Source: an uncultured Eubacteriales bacterium (GTDB lineage Bacteria; Bacillota; Clostridia; Christensenellales; Aristaeellaceae). Taken from it: a DNA stretch of 59,124 nt. The DNA lies in NCBI GenBank assembly GCA_902785105.1, contig CACZXF010000054.1, forward strand, positions 1-59,124. Reading direction: 5' to 3'. The position numbers were made by a program, and so were the translations under genes. How positions within the stretch are numbered: position 1 is the stretch's first letter; the number at the start of each line of letters is the position of its first letter. This document shows positions 32,720 through 40,499 of the stretch, one piece after another. The notes below the pieces were generated by a model that saw nothing but the letters and a program-made list of their open reading frames with translations, was not told the DNA's origin and did no database searches.

Positions 32720-35218
32720 ATGAAACTCTCATTCTCCATACAATACTGGAACAACATGGACTGGAACGCCATCCGTCAGGCGGCGCTGGACGCGAAGCTG
32801 AAGGGCGTGGAGCTGTTCGACATCGACGGCCCGGTGTTCCAGGGCAAATCCAGCCCCACCAACCCGGAGCTGGCCGCGGCCACCCGGCGCAGTCTGACCA
32901 ACGACGGTCTGACCCTCCCCTGCATCGACACCATTGGCGACTTCACCGACCCCGGCTTCCAGCGGGAGCTGATGGACGCCGTGGAGGCCGCCGTGAACCT
33001 GGGCGTGGATTACGTGGGCGTCCACACCAGCTCGGACAGCCAGGCCGCCTGCTGTGAGCGCATGGCCGTGCTGCTGGCCGCGCTGGGCGACAAGCCCGTG
33101 ACATTGCTGGTGGAGACCACCGGGGCCTATGCCGACACCGCCCGGCTCCGCGACCTGCTCAACCGCTTCGCCGACGACCGCCTGGCCGCGCTGTGGGACA
33201 TGCACGCCACCTGCCTGACCGCCGGCGAGGACGCGGAAAAGACCATCACCAATCTGGGCGCCTACGTCCGCCACGTCCACATCCACGACTTCCGAAAGGT
33301 GGAGGGTCGCGCCGTGCCGGAGCTCATCGGCGAGGGCGACCTGCCCATGAAGGAGCTGATGAACGCCCTGCGCTCCGTCAATTACGACGGCTTCATCTCC
33401 CTCCAGTGGAATCCCGCCTGGATAGAGGAGCTTTCCGATATAGAGATCATACTGACCCACTTCGTCTCCTGCATGGGCCGCTTCGAGTCCACCCGGCTGA
33501 ACCGAAAGCAGCTCTATTGGAACCGCAGTCACACGGGCACCTATCCCTGGAAGCGGGAGACGCTGATCGACAAGACCTTCCCCCAGGTGCTGGACACCAT
33601 GGTGGAGGAATACCCGGACCAGCTCGCCGTCCGCTTCACCACGCTGGACTATACCCGCACCTATTCCCAGTTCCGGGACGACGTGGACGAATTCGCCCGC
33701 GCCCTGGTGGCGATGGGCGTCCGGGCGGGCAGCAAGGTGACCATCTGGGCGACAAATGTCCCCCAGTGGTATCTGACCTTCTGGGCCACCACCAAGATCG
33801 GCGCGATACTGGTCACCATGAACACCGCCTACAAGATTCACGAGGCGGAATACCTGCTCCGGCAGTCGGACACCCACACCCTGGTCATGATAGAGGGCTA
33901 CCGGGATTCCAACTATAAGGAGATCATCAACGAGCTGTGCCCCGAGCTGAAGGAGACCAGGACCGGCGAACGGCTCCACGCCAGGCGGCTCCCCTTCCTG
34001 CGCAACGTCATCACCGTGGGATTTAGAATGCCCGGCGCGCTGACCTGGGAGGAATCGCTGGAGTTCGCCAGCCGCACGCCGATTGAAGAAGTGCGCCGCA
34101 TGGCCTCTGCCGTGGATGTCAACGACGTCTGCAACATGCAGTACACCTCCGGCACCACCGGCTTCCCCAAGGGCGTCATGCTGACCCACTACAACATCGT
34201 CAACGACGGCAAGATGATCGGCGACGGCATGGACCTCTCCACCGCCGACCGCATGATGATACAGGTGCCCATGTTCCACTGCTTCGGCATGGTCCTCGCC
34301 ATGACGGCCACCATGACCCACGGCGGCACCATCCTGCCGATACCGTATTTCTCCCCGAAATCCTCCCTGGCCTGCATCAACAACGAGCAGATCACCGCCT
34401 TCCACGGCGTACCCACCATGTTCATCGCCATGCTGGCCCACGAGGACTTCCCCAAGACCGATTTCTCCCACATGCGCACCGGCATCATGGCCGGCTCCCC
34501 CTGCCCCATCGCCGTGATGCGGGACGTGGTGGAGAAGATGCACATGCCGGAGATCGTCATCGTCTATGGCCAGACCGAGGCCTCCCCCGGCTGCACCATG
34601 TCCAAGACCACCGACCCGCTGGAGGTGCGCGTCGCCACCGTCGGCAGCGCCTTCCCCGAGATCGAATGCAAGATCGTGGACCCGGAGACCGGCGAGGACT
34701 GCCCCGATGAGGTCATCGGCGAATTTGTGGCCCGGGGCTACAACATCATGAAGGGCTACTATAAGATGCCCAAGGCGACATCCTCCGCCATCGACAAGGA
34801 CGGCTGGCTCCACACCGGCGACCTCGCCTGCCGCATGCCCGACGGCAATTACCGCATCACCGGACGCCTCAAGGACATGATCATCCGCGGCGGCGAAAAT
34901 ATCTATCCCAAGGAGATCGAGGAGTTCATCTACACCCATCCGAAGGTCTCCGACGTCCAGGTCATCGGCGTGCCCGACAAGGCCCTGGGCGAGGAGATCA
35001 TGGCCTGCATCATCCTCAAGGAGGGCGAGACCATGACCGTCGAGGAGATGAAGGCCTACGTCCGCGACCACATGGCCAAGCACAAGGTGCCCAAGTACAT
35101 CGACTTCGTCACCGGCTTCCCCATGAACGACGCCGGCAAGATTCAGAAGTACAAGATGCGCGAACAGGCCATCGAAAAGCTGGGCCTGCAACAGGCGGCC
35201 AGCATCGAGACGGCGTGA
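32720..35218 (+). CDS. Fusion: sugar-isomerase-like TIM barrel + acyl-CoA synthetase
   Basis: An 832-aa fusion. Residues 1-265 resemble xylose-isomerase-like/AP-endonuclease-2 TIM barrels (LKGVELFDIDG, LVETTGAYADT, ALWDMHATCLTAG, VRHVHIHDF, YDGFISLQWNP) with metal-type His/Asp/Glu. Residues 290-832 are an ANL-family AMP-binding ligase: YTSGTTGFPKG (P-loop), YGQTEASPGC, WLHTGDLACRMPDG, GRLKDMIIRGGENIYP and the C-terminal lysine in AGKIQKYKM. It should activate an acid as acyl-CoA. The join of a barrel to a ligase on one chain suggests sequential steps on one substrate (inference). GGAGG is 6 nt ahead of the ATG. Confidence 0.9.
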   Translation: MKLSFSIQYWNNMDWNAIRQAALDAKLKGVELFDIDGPVFQGKSSPTNPELAAATRRSLTNDGLTLPCIDTIGDFTDPGFQRELMDAVEAAVNLGVDYVGVHTSSDSQAACCERMAVLLAALGDKPVTLLVETTGAYADTARLRDLLNRFADDRLAALWDMHATCLTAGEDAEKTITNLGAYVRHVHIHDFRKVEGRAVPELIGEGDLPMKELMNALRSVNYDGFISLQWNPAWIEELSDIEIILTHFVSCMGRFESTRLNRKQLYWNRSHTGTYPWKRETLIDKTFPQVLDTMVEEYPDQLAVRFTTLDYTRTYSQFRDDVDEFARALVAMGVRAGSKVTIWATNVPQWYLTFWATTKIGAILVTMNTAYKIHEAEYLLRQSDTHTLVMIEGYRDSNYKEIINELCPELKETRTGERLHARRLPFLRNVITVGFRMPGALTWEESLEFASRTPIEEVRRMASAVDVNDVCNMQYTSGTTGFPKGVMLTHYNIVNDGKMIGDGMDLSTADRMMIQVPMFHCFGMVLAMTATMTHGGTILPIPYFSPKSSLACINNEQITAFHGVPTMFIAMLAHEDFPKTDFSHMRTGIMAGSPCPIAVMRDVVEKMHMPEIVIVYGQTEASPGCTMSKTTDPLEVRVATVGSAFPEIECKIVDPETGEDCPDEVIGEFVARGYNIMKGYYKMPKATSSAIDKDGWLHTGDLACRMPDGNYRITGRLKDMIIRGGENIYPKEIEEFIYTHPKVSDVQVIGVPDKALGEEIMACIILKEGETMTVEEMKAYVRDHMAKHKVPKYIDFVTGFPMNDAGKIQKYKMREQAIEKLGLQQAASIETA

Positions 35219-35336
35219 AAAATTGGAATTTGTCGTGGAGTCAAGCCGACCTTGTAGGGGCGCCGTTTCGGCGCCCGCCTTGTACGAAGCACATCGTCCT
35301 ACCCGGCGGGCGGCGCAACGCCGCCCCTACAGGAGA
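35218..35336. repeat. Repeat family A, inverted, one terminus lost
   Basis: AAATTGGAATTTGTCGTGGAG, then GGGGCGCCGTTTCGGCGCCC and GGCGGCGCAACGCCGCCCC. It ends at ACAGGAGAGTTC; that GGAGAG is the only SD-like sequence ahead of the next gene. Confidence 0.85.
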
Positions 35337-35354
35337 GTTCACATCTCCCCGAAT

Positions 35355-36158
35355 ATGAAAACAATTTTCGACGCCCACTGCCACATCTACCCGGACGCCA
35401 TCGCGCGGAGGGCGGTTTCGGCGGTGGACCGGTTTTATGACGGCCTGCCCGCGGACCATGGCGACGGGACCATCGCCATGCTGCTCCGCTCGGGGTCCGC
35501 GGCGGGCATATCGCATTACATCGTCCATTCCGTGGCGACGAAGCCCGCGCAGGTCGGGCACATCAACGCATTCATCGCCCGAAGCGTCGCCGAATCCAAC
35601 GGCGCGTTCACCGGGCTGGGCACGCTTCACCCGGCCTCCGGGAATCAGCGGGAGGACTTCTCGGCCCTGCGTGAGCTGGGCCTGAAGGGCGTGAAGCTCC
35701 ACCCGGACATCCAGCGGTTTCCCATCGACGACCCGCGGGTCATGGAGATCTTCGCCCTGTGCGAGGACGCGGGCCTGCCCGTGCTGGTCCACACCGGGGA
35801 TTACCGCTATGATTTCTCCAACCCGAACCGGGTGGTCAACGTGCTGAAAGCGTTTCCGAAGCTCAAATTCATCGGGGCACACCTCGGCGGCTGGAGCGTA
35901 TGGGACGAGGCGCGGCGCGTGCTCCCCGAGTATCCCAATATGTGGGTGGATACGTCCTCGTCCTTCCGCTGGCTGACCCCGGAACAGGCGAAGGACATCC
36001 TCCGCGCCTACGGCTCGGACCGCGTTATGTTCGGCACCGATTACCCCATGTGGCCGCCCCGGCCCGACCTGGATTTTCTGGAACGCCTCGGCCTCACCGA
36101 TGAGGAATATGAGGACATCCTCTGGCGCACCTGCGCGAAACTATTCGATATTGACTGA
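35355..36158 (+). CDS. Amidohydrolase (ACMSD-like, amidohydrolase 2 family)
   Basis: A 267-aa metal-dependent hydrolase/decarboxylase fold: DAHCHIYPD (HxH metal motif, residues 6-14), GVKLHPDIQRF, VLVHTGDY, FIGAHLGGW and MFGTDYPMWPP with the active-site Asp. This family hydrolyses or decarboxylates ring and carboxylate substrates; the specific substrate is not known. The ATG at 35355 has only a weak upstream SD; the nearby GGAGAG belongs to the repeat and lies 17 nt away. It probably works with the TIM-barrel/ligase fusion upstream. Confidence 0.85.
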   Translation: MKTIFDAHCHIYPDAIARRAVSAVDRFYDGLPADHGDGTIAMLLRSGSAAGISHYIVHSVATKPAQVGHINAFIARSVAESNGAFTGLGTLHPASGNQREDFSALRELGLKGVKLHPDIQRFPIDDPRVMEIFALCEDAGLPVLVHTGDYRYDFSNPNRVVNVLKAFPKLKFIGAHLGGWSVWDEARRVLPEYPNMWVDTSSSFRWLTPEQAKDILRAYGSDRVMFGTDYPMWPPRPDLDFLERLGLTDEEYEDILWRTCAKLFDID

Positions 36159-36172
36159 CAATCATTATCCCG

Positions 36173-36345
36173 ATAAACGGGGATTTGTTGGGGTGTTTGT
36201 ACGAAGCCACCTCATCCGCCCTCACGGGCACCTTCCCCTCAAGGGGAAGGCAGGGGCAGGGAAACGCGGGCCCAAAAGCCTTCCCCTTGAGGGGAAGGTG
36301 GCGCGAAGCGCCGGATGAGGTGAACCCCCGTCACCCCTACAAATT
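36173..36345. repeat. Repeat family B core between termini; right end inside old nifJ start
   Basis: CGATAAACGGGGATTTGTTG on the left, core 36208-36322, right terminus CCTACAAATTCCAG. The right end abuts the truncated nifJ coding sequence. Confidence 0.85.
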
Positions 36346-36363
36346 CCAGAGGCGGCGGCCTAT

Positions 36364-39300
36364 GTGGCCTACGCCTTTACGGAGGTTGCCGCCATCTATC
36401 CCATCACCCCCTCCTCGCCGATGGCGGGCAAGACCGACGTTTGGTCGGCGAAGGGGAAGAAGAATCTGTTTGACCAGACCGTGCGGCTCATCGAGATGCA
36501 GTCCGAGGCCGGCGCGGCGGCGGCGGTCCACGGCGCGTTACAGACCGGGGCGCTGGCGACATCGTTCACCTCGTCCCAGGGCCTGATGCTGATGATTCCC
36601 GTGCTGCACCGCATCGCGGGCGAGCGGCTGCCCGGCGTGCTTCATGTCGCGGCCCGCACCGTGGGCAGTCACGCCCTGTCCATATTCGGCGACCACTCCG
36701 ACGTGATGAGCTGCCGCAACACCGGCTTCTGTATGCTCTGCTCCGGCAGCGTGCAGGAGGTCATGGACCTGGCCGGGGTGGCCCACCTCGCCGCCATCAG
36801 GGGCCGCGCCCCCTTCATGCACTTCTTCGACGGCTTCCGTACGTCCCACGAGATCGACAAGGTGGAGCAGATTTCCTATGAGGATTTGCGCTCGATGCTG
36901 GACACGGACGCCCTCGACGCCTTCCGTGCCCGCGCCCTCAATCCCGAGCATCCCATGATCCGCGCCACCGTCCAGAACCCGGACATCTTCTTCCAGGTCC
37001 GCGAGGCCTCCAACGCCGATTACGCCGCCCTCCCGGACATCGTGGAGGACTACATGTCCAAAATCACCGCCCTCACCGGCAGGGAATACCACTGCTTCAA
37101 TTACTACGGCGCGCCCGACGCCGAGCGCGTGGTGGTCGCCATGGGCTCTGTCAGCGGCTGTGTCGAGGAGACTGTGGATTATCTGAACAGCAGGGGCGAG
37201 AAGGTCGGATTTATTCAAGTGCATCTGTTCCGCCCCTTCGATGTGAAGCGCTTTGTGGACGCCTTGCCCGAAACCGTCAGGGCCGTCGCCGTGCTGGACC
37301 GCACCAAGGAACCCGGCAGCGCGGGCGAACCCCTCTATCAGGATGTCTGCACCGCCCTGCGGGGACGCGCGGACATCAAGGTCGTCGGCGGGCGCTACGG
37401 CCTGTCCTCCAAGGACACCACCCCCGCCCAGATCGCCGCCGCCTTTGAGAATCTCCGGGCCGAGTGTCCGAAGAACAGCTTCACCGTGGGCATCGTTGAC
37501 GACGTGACCAACCTGTCCCTGCCCGAGGCCGGCCCGCTGTACTTCGACAACGACGGCACCGTGTCCTGCAAGTTCTGGGGCCTCGGCTCCGACGGCACCG
37601 TGGGCGCAAACAAGAACACCGTGGAGATCATCAACAGCCACACCCCGAAGTTTGCCCAGGCCTACTTTGAGTACGACGCCAAGAAGAGCTATGGCGTCAC
37701 CAAGAGCCACCTGCGCTTCGGCGACAGCCCCATCCGCGCCTCCTACTACGTGAAATCCGCGGCTTTCGTGGCCTGCCACAACTCCACCTATATCGAAAAG
37801 TACGACATCGCCTCCGAGGTCAAGCCCGGCGGAACGCTGCTGCTGAACTGCCCCTGGGACGCCGAGGGCCTGGAGAAGCACCTGCCCGCCAAAACCAAGC
37901 GCGACATCGCAAACAACAATATACAGCTCTATGTGATAGACGCGGTGAAAATCGCGGGCCGCCTCGGCCTCGGCAACCACTTCAACATGGTGCTGCAATC
38001 GGCCTTCTTCCACCTCATGCCCATCATCCCCGTGGAGGAAGCCGTGGGCTACATGAAGGCCGCCGCCACCAAGACCTACTTCGCCAAGGGTGAGGACGTG
38101 GTGAACAAAAACCTGGCCGCCATCGACGCGGGCTCCGAGGGGCTTGTCAAAATCGAAGTTCCCGAGGCCTGGAAGACTGCCGAGGACGCGCCCGCCGATG
38201 CGCGTGATGTGCCCGAGGTCGTGACCAAGCTCCTGGACCCCATCAACAACCAGAAGGGCGACGACCTGCCCGTCTCCGCTTTCAAGGGCTACGAGGATGG
38301 CGTGATGGACATGGGCCTCACCGCCTACGAAAAGCGCGGCATCGCCACCCGCGTCCCCGTCTGGAACGGCGATAAGTGCATACAGTGCAACAAGTGCAGC
38401 TACGTCTGCCCCCACGCCGTCATCCGCCCCTATCTGCTGAACGATGAGGAAGCCAACAACGCGCCCGAGGGCATGATCATCGTCCCCGCCAAGGGCAAGC
38501 AGGCGGCGGGATTGAAGTTCGCCATGCTGGTCAGCAATCTGGACTGCACCGGCTGCGGCTCCTGCGCCAACGTCTGCCCCGCCGACGCCCTGACCATGAC
38601 CCCCGCCGCCGAAACCGCAGACACGAGCAAAGCCTGGGCCTACGGCCTGACCCTCTCCGACAAGGGCGATATCTTCGACCCCTACACCGTCAAGGGCAGT
38701 CAGTTCCGCCAGCCGCTGCTGGAGTTCTCCGCCGCCTGCGCCGGCTGCGGCGAGACGCCCTATGCCAAGCTGCTGACCCAGCTCTACGGCGACCGCGTCT
38801 ATTGGGCCAATGCCACCGGCTGCTCCCAGGCCTGGGGCTCCGCCATGCCCGGCATCCCCTACACCACGAACAAGTGCGGCCGCGGCCCCGCCTGGTCCAA
38901 CTCGCTGTTTGAGAACAACGCCGAATTCAGCCTCGGCATGGTGCTCTCCGTCCAGCAGCAGCGCGAGGCGCAGAAGCAGAGGATTTTAGCCTATAAAGAA
39001 ACCTGCACCGCCCCCGCCATCGACAAGTGGCTGGAGACCTATGACGACATCGACCTGAACGCCGCCGCCAGCCGGGACCTCATCGCCTTCCTCGAAAAGC
39101 AGGACGACGAACAGGCGAAAAACATCCTCAAGTACAGGGACCAGCTCGCCAAAAAGACCTTCTGGATGTACGGCGGCGACGGCTGGGCCTATGACATCGG
39201 CTTCGGCGGACTGGACCACGTGGTCGCCAGCGGCGAAAACGTCAACGTGCTGGTGGTGGACACCGAGGTCTATTCCAACACCGGCGGACAGTCCTCCAAG

Positions 39301-39783
39301 GCGACCCCCGTCGGCGCGGTGGCCCAGTTCGCCGCCGCCGGCAAGAAGCGCCCCAAGAAGGACCTGGGCGGGATGCTCATGACCTACGGCAACGTCTACG
39401 TCGCACAGGTCGCCATGGGCGCGGACAACGCCCAGCTCGTGAAGGCCATGCGCGAGGCAGAGGCCTTCAACGGCCCCTCCGTCATCATCGCCTACGCCCC
39501 CTGCCAGAGCCACGGCCTCAAGTGCGGCATGGCGAAGGTCCAGGACGAGATGAAGCGCGCCGTTGAGGCCGGCTACTGGCACCTCTACCGCTATAACCCC
39601 GCCAACACCCCCCGCTTCACCCTCGATTCCAAGGCACCCACCCTCCCCTATGAGGATTTCCTGGACGGCGAGACCCGCTACGCCGCCCTCCGCCGCACCT
39701 TCCCCGAAAACGCCGAAACCCTCTTCACCGAGGGCGCGAAGCTGGCGAAGGAGCGCTACGAAAAACTCAAAAACCAGCAATAA
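36364..39783 (+). CDS. nifJ: Pyruvate:ferredoxin oxidoreductase, 5' end truncated by repeat
   Basis: A 1139-aa PFOR that oxidises pyruvate to acetyl-CoA, CO2 and reduced ferredoxin. Two 4Fe-4S sites: CIQCNKCSYVCPHA (about 671) and CTGCGSCANVCPADA (about 730); TPP domain GDGWAYDIGFGGLDHV (about 937) and YSNTGGQSSKATP. The family begins M-x10-DGNTAAAHVAYAF; here the frame upstream of VAYAF reads only IPEAAAY and then a stop at 36316, with no ATG. The family B repeat therefore removed about 15 residues and the start site. The GTG at 36364, behind AGAGGCGG, is the best available start; expression may be reduced. The rest is intact. Confidence 0.9.
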   Translation: MAYAFTEVAAIYPITPSSPMAGKTDVWSAKGKKNLFDQTVRLIEMQSEAGAAAAVHGALQTGALATSFTSSQGLMLMIPVLHRIAGERLPGVLHVAARTVGSHALSIFGDHSDVMSCRNTGFCMLCSGSVQEVMDLAGVAHLAAIRGRAPFMHFFDGFRTSHEIDKVEQISYEDLRSMLDTDALDAFRARALNPEHPMIRATVQNPDIFFQVREASNADYAALPDIVEDYMSKITALTGREYHCFNYYGAPDAERVVVAMGSVSGCVEETVDYLNSRGEKVGFIQVHLFRPFDVKRFVDALPETVRAVAVLDRTKEPGSAGEPLYQDVCTALRGRADIKVVGGRYGLSSKDTTPAQIAAAFENLRAECPKNSFTVGIVDDVTNLSLPEAGPLYFDNDGTVSCKFWGLGSDGTVGANKNTVEIINSHTPKFAQAYFEYDAKKSYGVTKSHLRFGDSPIRASYYVKSAAFVACHNSTYIEKYDIASEVKPGGTLLLNCPWDAEGLEKHLPAKTKRDIANNNIQLYVIDAVKIAGRLGLGNHFNMVLQSAFFHLMPIIPVEEAVGYMKAAATKTYFAKGEDVVNKNLAAIDAGSEGLVKIEVPEAWKTAEDAPADARDVPEVVTKLLDPINNQKGDDLPVSAFKGYEDGVMDMGLTAYEKRGIATRVPVWNGDKCIQCNKCSYVCPHAVIRPYLLNDEEANNAPEGMIIVPAKGKQAAGLKFAMLVSNLDCTGCGSCANVCPADALTMTPAAETADTSKAWAYGLTLSDKGDIFDPYTVKGSQFRQPLLEFSAACAGCGETPYAKLLTQLYGDRVYWANATGCSQAWGSAMPGIPYTTNKCGRGPAWSNSLFENNAEFSLGMVLSVQQQREAQKQRILAYKETCTAPAIDKWLETYDDIDLNAAASRDLIAFLEKQDDEQAKNILKYRDQLAKKTFWMYGGDGWAYDIGFGGLDHVVASGENVNVLVVDTEVYSNTGGQSSKATPVGAVAQFAAAGKKRPKKDLGGMLMTYGNVYVAQVAMGADNAQLVKAMREAEAFNGPSVIIAYAPCQSHGLKCGMAKVQDEMKRAVEAGYWHLYRYNPANTPRFTLDSKAPTLPYEDFLDGETRYAALRRTFPENAETLFTEGAKLAKERYEKLKNQQ

Positions 39784-39803
39784 AAAAATGGCGGTCGCCT
39801 GTA

Positions 39804-39832
39804 TTGACAAGCGGCCGCCGATGCTGTACAAT
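39804..39832 (+). promoter_or_regulatory. Promoter of antitoxin-like RNA 2
   Basis: TTGACA (39804-39809), 17 nt, TACAAT (39827-39832); near-identical to the promoters of RNA 1 and RNA 3 from about 20 bp upstream through the -10. Confidence 0.85.
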
Positions 39833-39838
39833 GATATT

Positions 39839-39920
39839 GGAACGGAAGTGCTCCCGCTAAGGATAGGGAACCCTTAGTAAAAACGCCCCCGAGTAGGTGC
39901 AACTACCCGGGAGCATTTTT
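39839..39920 (+). ncRNA. Antitoxin-like antisense RNA 2
   Basis: About 80 nt, starting near 39839 and ending in the hairpin GCCCCCGAGTAG / CTACCCGGGAGC followed by ATTTTT. It is antisense to the 3' end of toxin 2 across the shared terminator. Near its 5' end it carries GTGCTCCCGCT, close to GCGCTCCCGCT in the toxin leader and complementary to the toxin SD GCGGGAG. Confidence 0.75.
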
Positions 39921-40000
39921 CATCTGCGCAGTCCGAAGTAAATCGTGAACGCGAGACTTGCAATAGAAATTAGAACACAGAGCAACTCTACATTCGTCAT
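39920..40000 (-). CDS. Small hydrophobic toxin-like peptide 2 (Hol_Tox-like)
   Basis: A 26-aa peptide starting MTNVELL, then a membrane stretch CVLISIASLAFTIYF and a basic LRR end. Homologous to the peptide at 26510. The leader has GCTCCCGC, perfectly complementary over 7 nt to the SD region GCGGGAG, so the ribosome site is probably closed in the free mRNA. The promoter is TTGTTG and TGCTATAAC (extended -10) at about 40085-40113 on the minus strand. A 68-aa frame that overlaps it in another phase is not believed. Confidence 0.75.
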   Translation of the reverse strand: MTNVELLCVLISIASLAFTIYFGLRR

Positions 40001-40084
40001 CCCTATCACCTCCCGCCATTTGTAAATAAAACAGCGGGAGCGCTTCCGGGCGAACTGCCCGACCATCATTCAGCAGAACCGTTA

Positions 40085-40113
40085 TAGCATAGTTATTGGA
40101 AAACAACAAGGCA
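40085..40113 (-). promoter_or_regulatory. Promoter of small toxin 2
   Basis: On the minus strand TTGTTG, 17 nt, TATAAC preceded by TGC (extended -10). Confidence 0.5.
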
Positions 40114-40193
40114 ACAAATCAGACAATCCTGTATCATCAAAGCCCTTTGTGCCTCTGTTCCCCATCAGATACAAAAAATGGCGGTCGCCTGTA

Positions 40194-40222
40194 TTGACAA
40201 GCAGCCGCCGATGCTTTACAAT
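40194..40222 (+). promoter_or_regulatory. Promoter of orphan antitoxin-like RNA 3
   Basis: TTGACA (40194-40199), 17 nt, TACAAT (40217-40222), embedded in the same upstream sequence as RNA 2. Confidence 0.85.
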
Positions 40223-40228
40223 GGTCTT

Positions 40229-40300
40229 GTGAGGGAATGCCCCCGCCGAAGGAAACCAAGGCAAAAACTACCGATAGTTGCAGCTATCGGTAGTTTTTTA
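40229..40300 (+). ncRNA. Orphan antitoxin-like RNA 3
   Basis: About 70 nt ending in ACTACCGATAG / CTATCGGTAGT plus six T. The opposite strand keeps only the last codons of a toxin gene (YELCA-stop at 40299-40316) before the repeat at 40321, so its toxin has been lost. It has TGCCCCCGCC in place of the CTCCCGC of RNA 2. Confidence 0.65.
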
Positions 40301-40320
40301 TGCGCACAGTTCGTATGAAA

Positions 40321-40438
40321 AAGGGACGGTACTCATTGACACTATAAATTAAAAATGTGTCAATGAGAACCGTCCCTGGTGACACACAATCGTTCTCGAA
40401 AAGGTGTCACGGAGAACCGTCCCCGGTGACACTTTTTT
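40321..40438. repeat. Inverted repeat element (GGGACGGT...GTGACAC)
   Basis: GGGACGGTACTCATTGACAC, its inverse GTGTCAATGAGAACCGTCCC, and a third related unit GTGTCACGGAGAACCGTCCC. It interrupts the former toxin gene of the RNA 3 locus. Confidence 0.7.
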
Positions 40439-40450
40439 GGGCAATATAAG

Positions 40451-40490
40451 ACCACCCTTTCCTCTTTTGCGGGGAAAGGGTGGTTTTGTT
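40451..40490. terminator. Terminator behind the sugar ABC operon
   Basis: ACCACCCTTTCC pairs with GGAAAGGGTGGT around a 10-nt loop. The better T-run is on the plus strand; it lies 10 nt beyond the stop of the minus-strand operon and may work both ways. Confidence 0.7.
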
Positions 40491-40499
40491 TGGAATGGG

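Noticed and set aside
32729-35191. 820-aa open frame antisense to the barrel-ligase fusion
   Set aside because: Same shadow type; the fusion has all motifs in the sense frame.
36538-38415. 625-aa open frame antisense to nifJ
   Set aside because: Shadow of a gene with intact cluster and TPP motifs.
39903-40109. 68-aa minus-strand frame over toxin locus 2
   Set aside because: The 26-aa frame in another phase is homologous to toxin 1 and has the SD; the 68-aa frame has neither.
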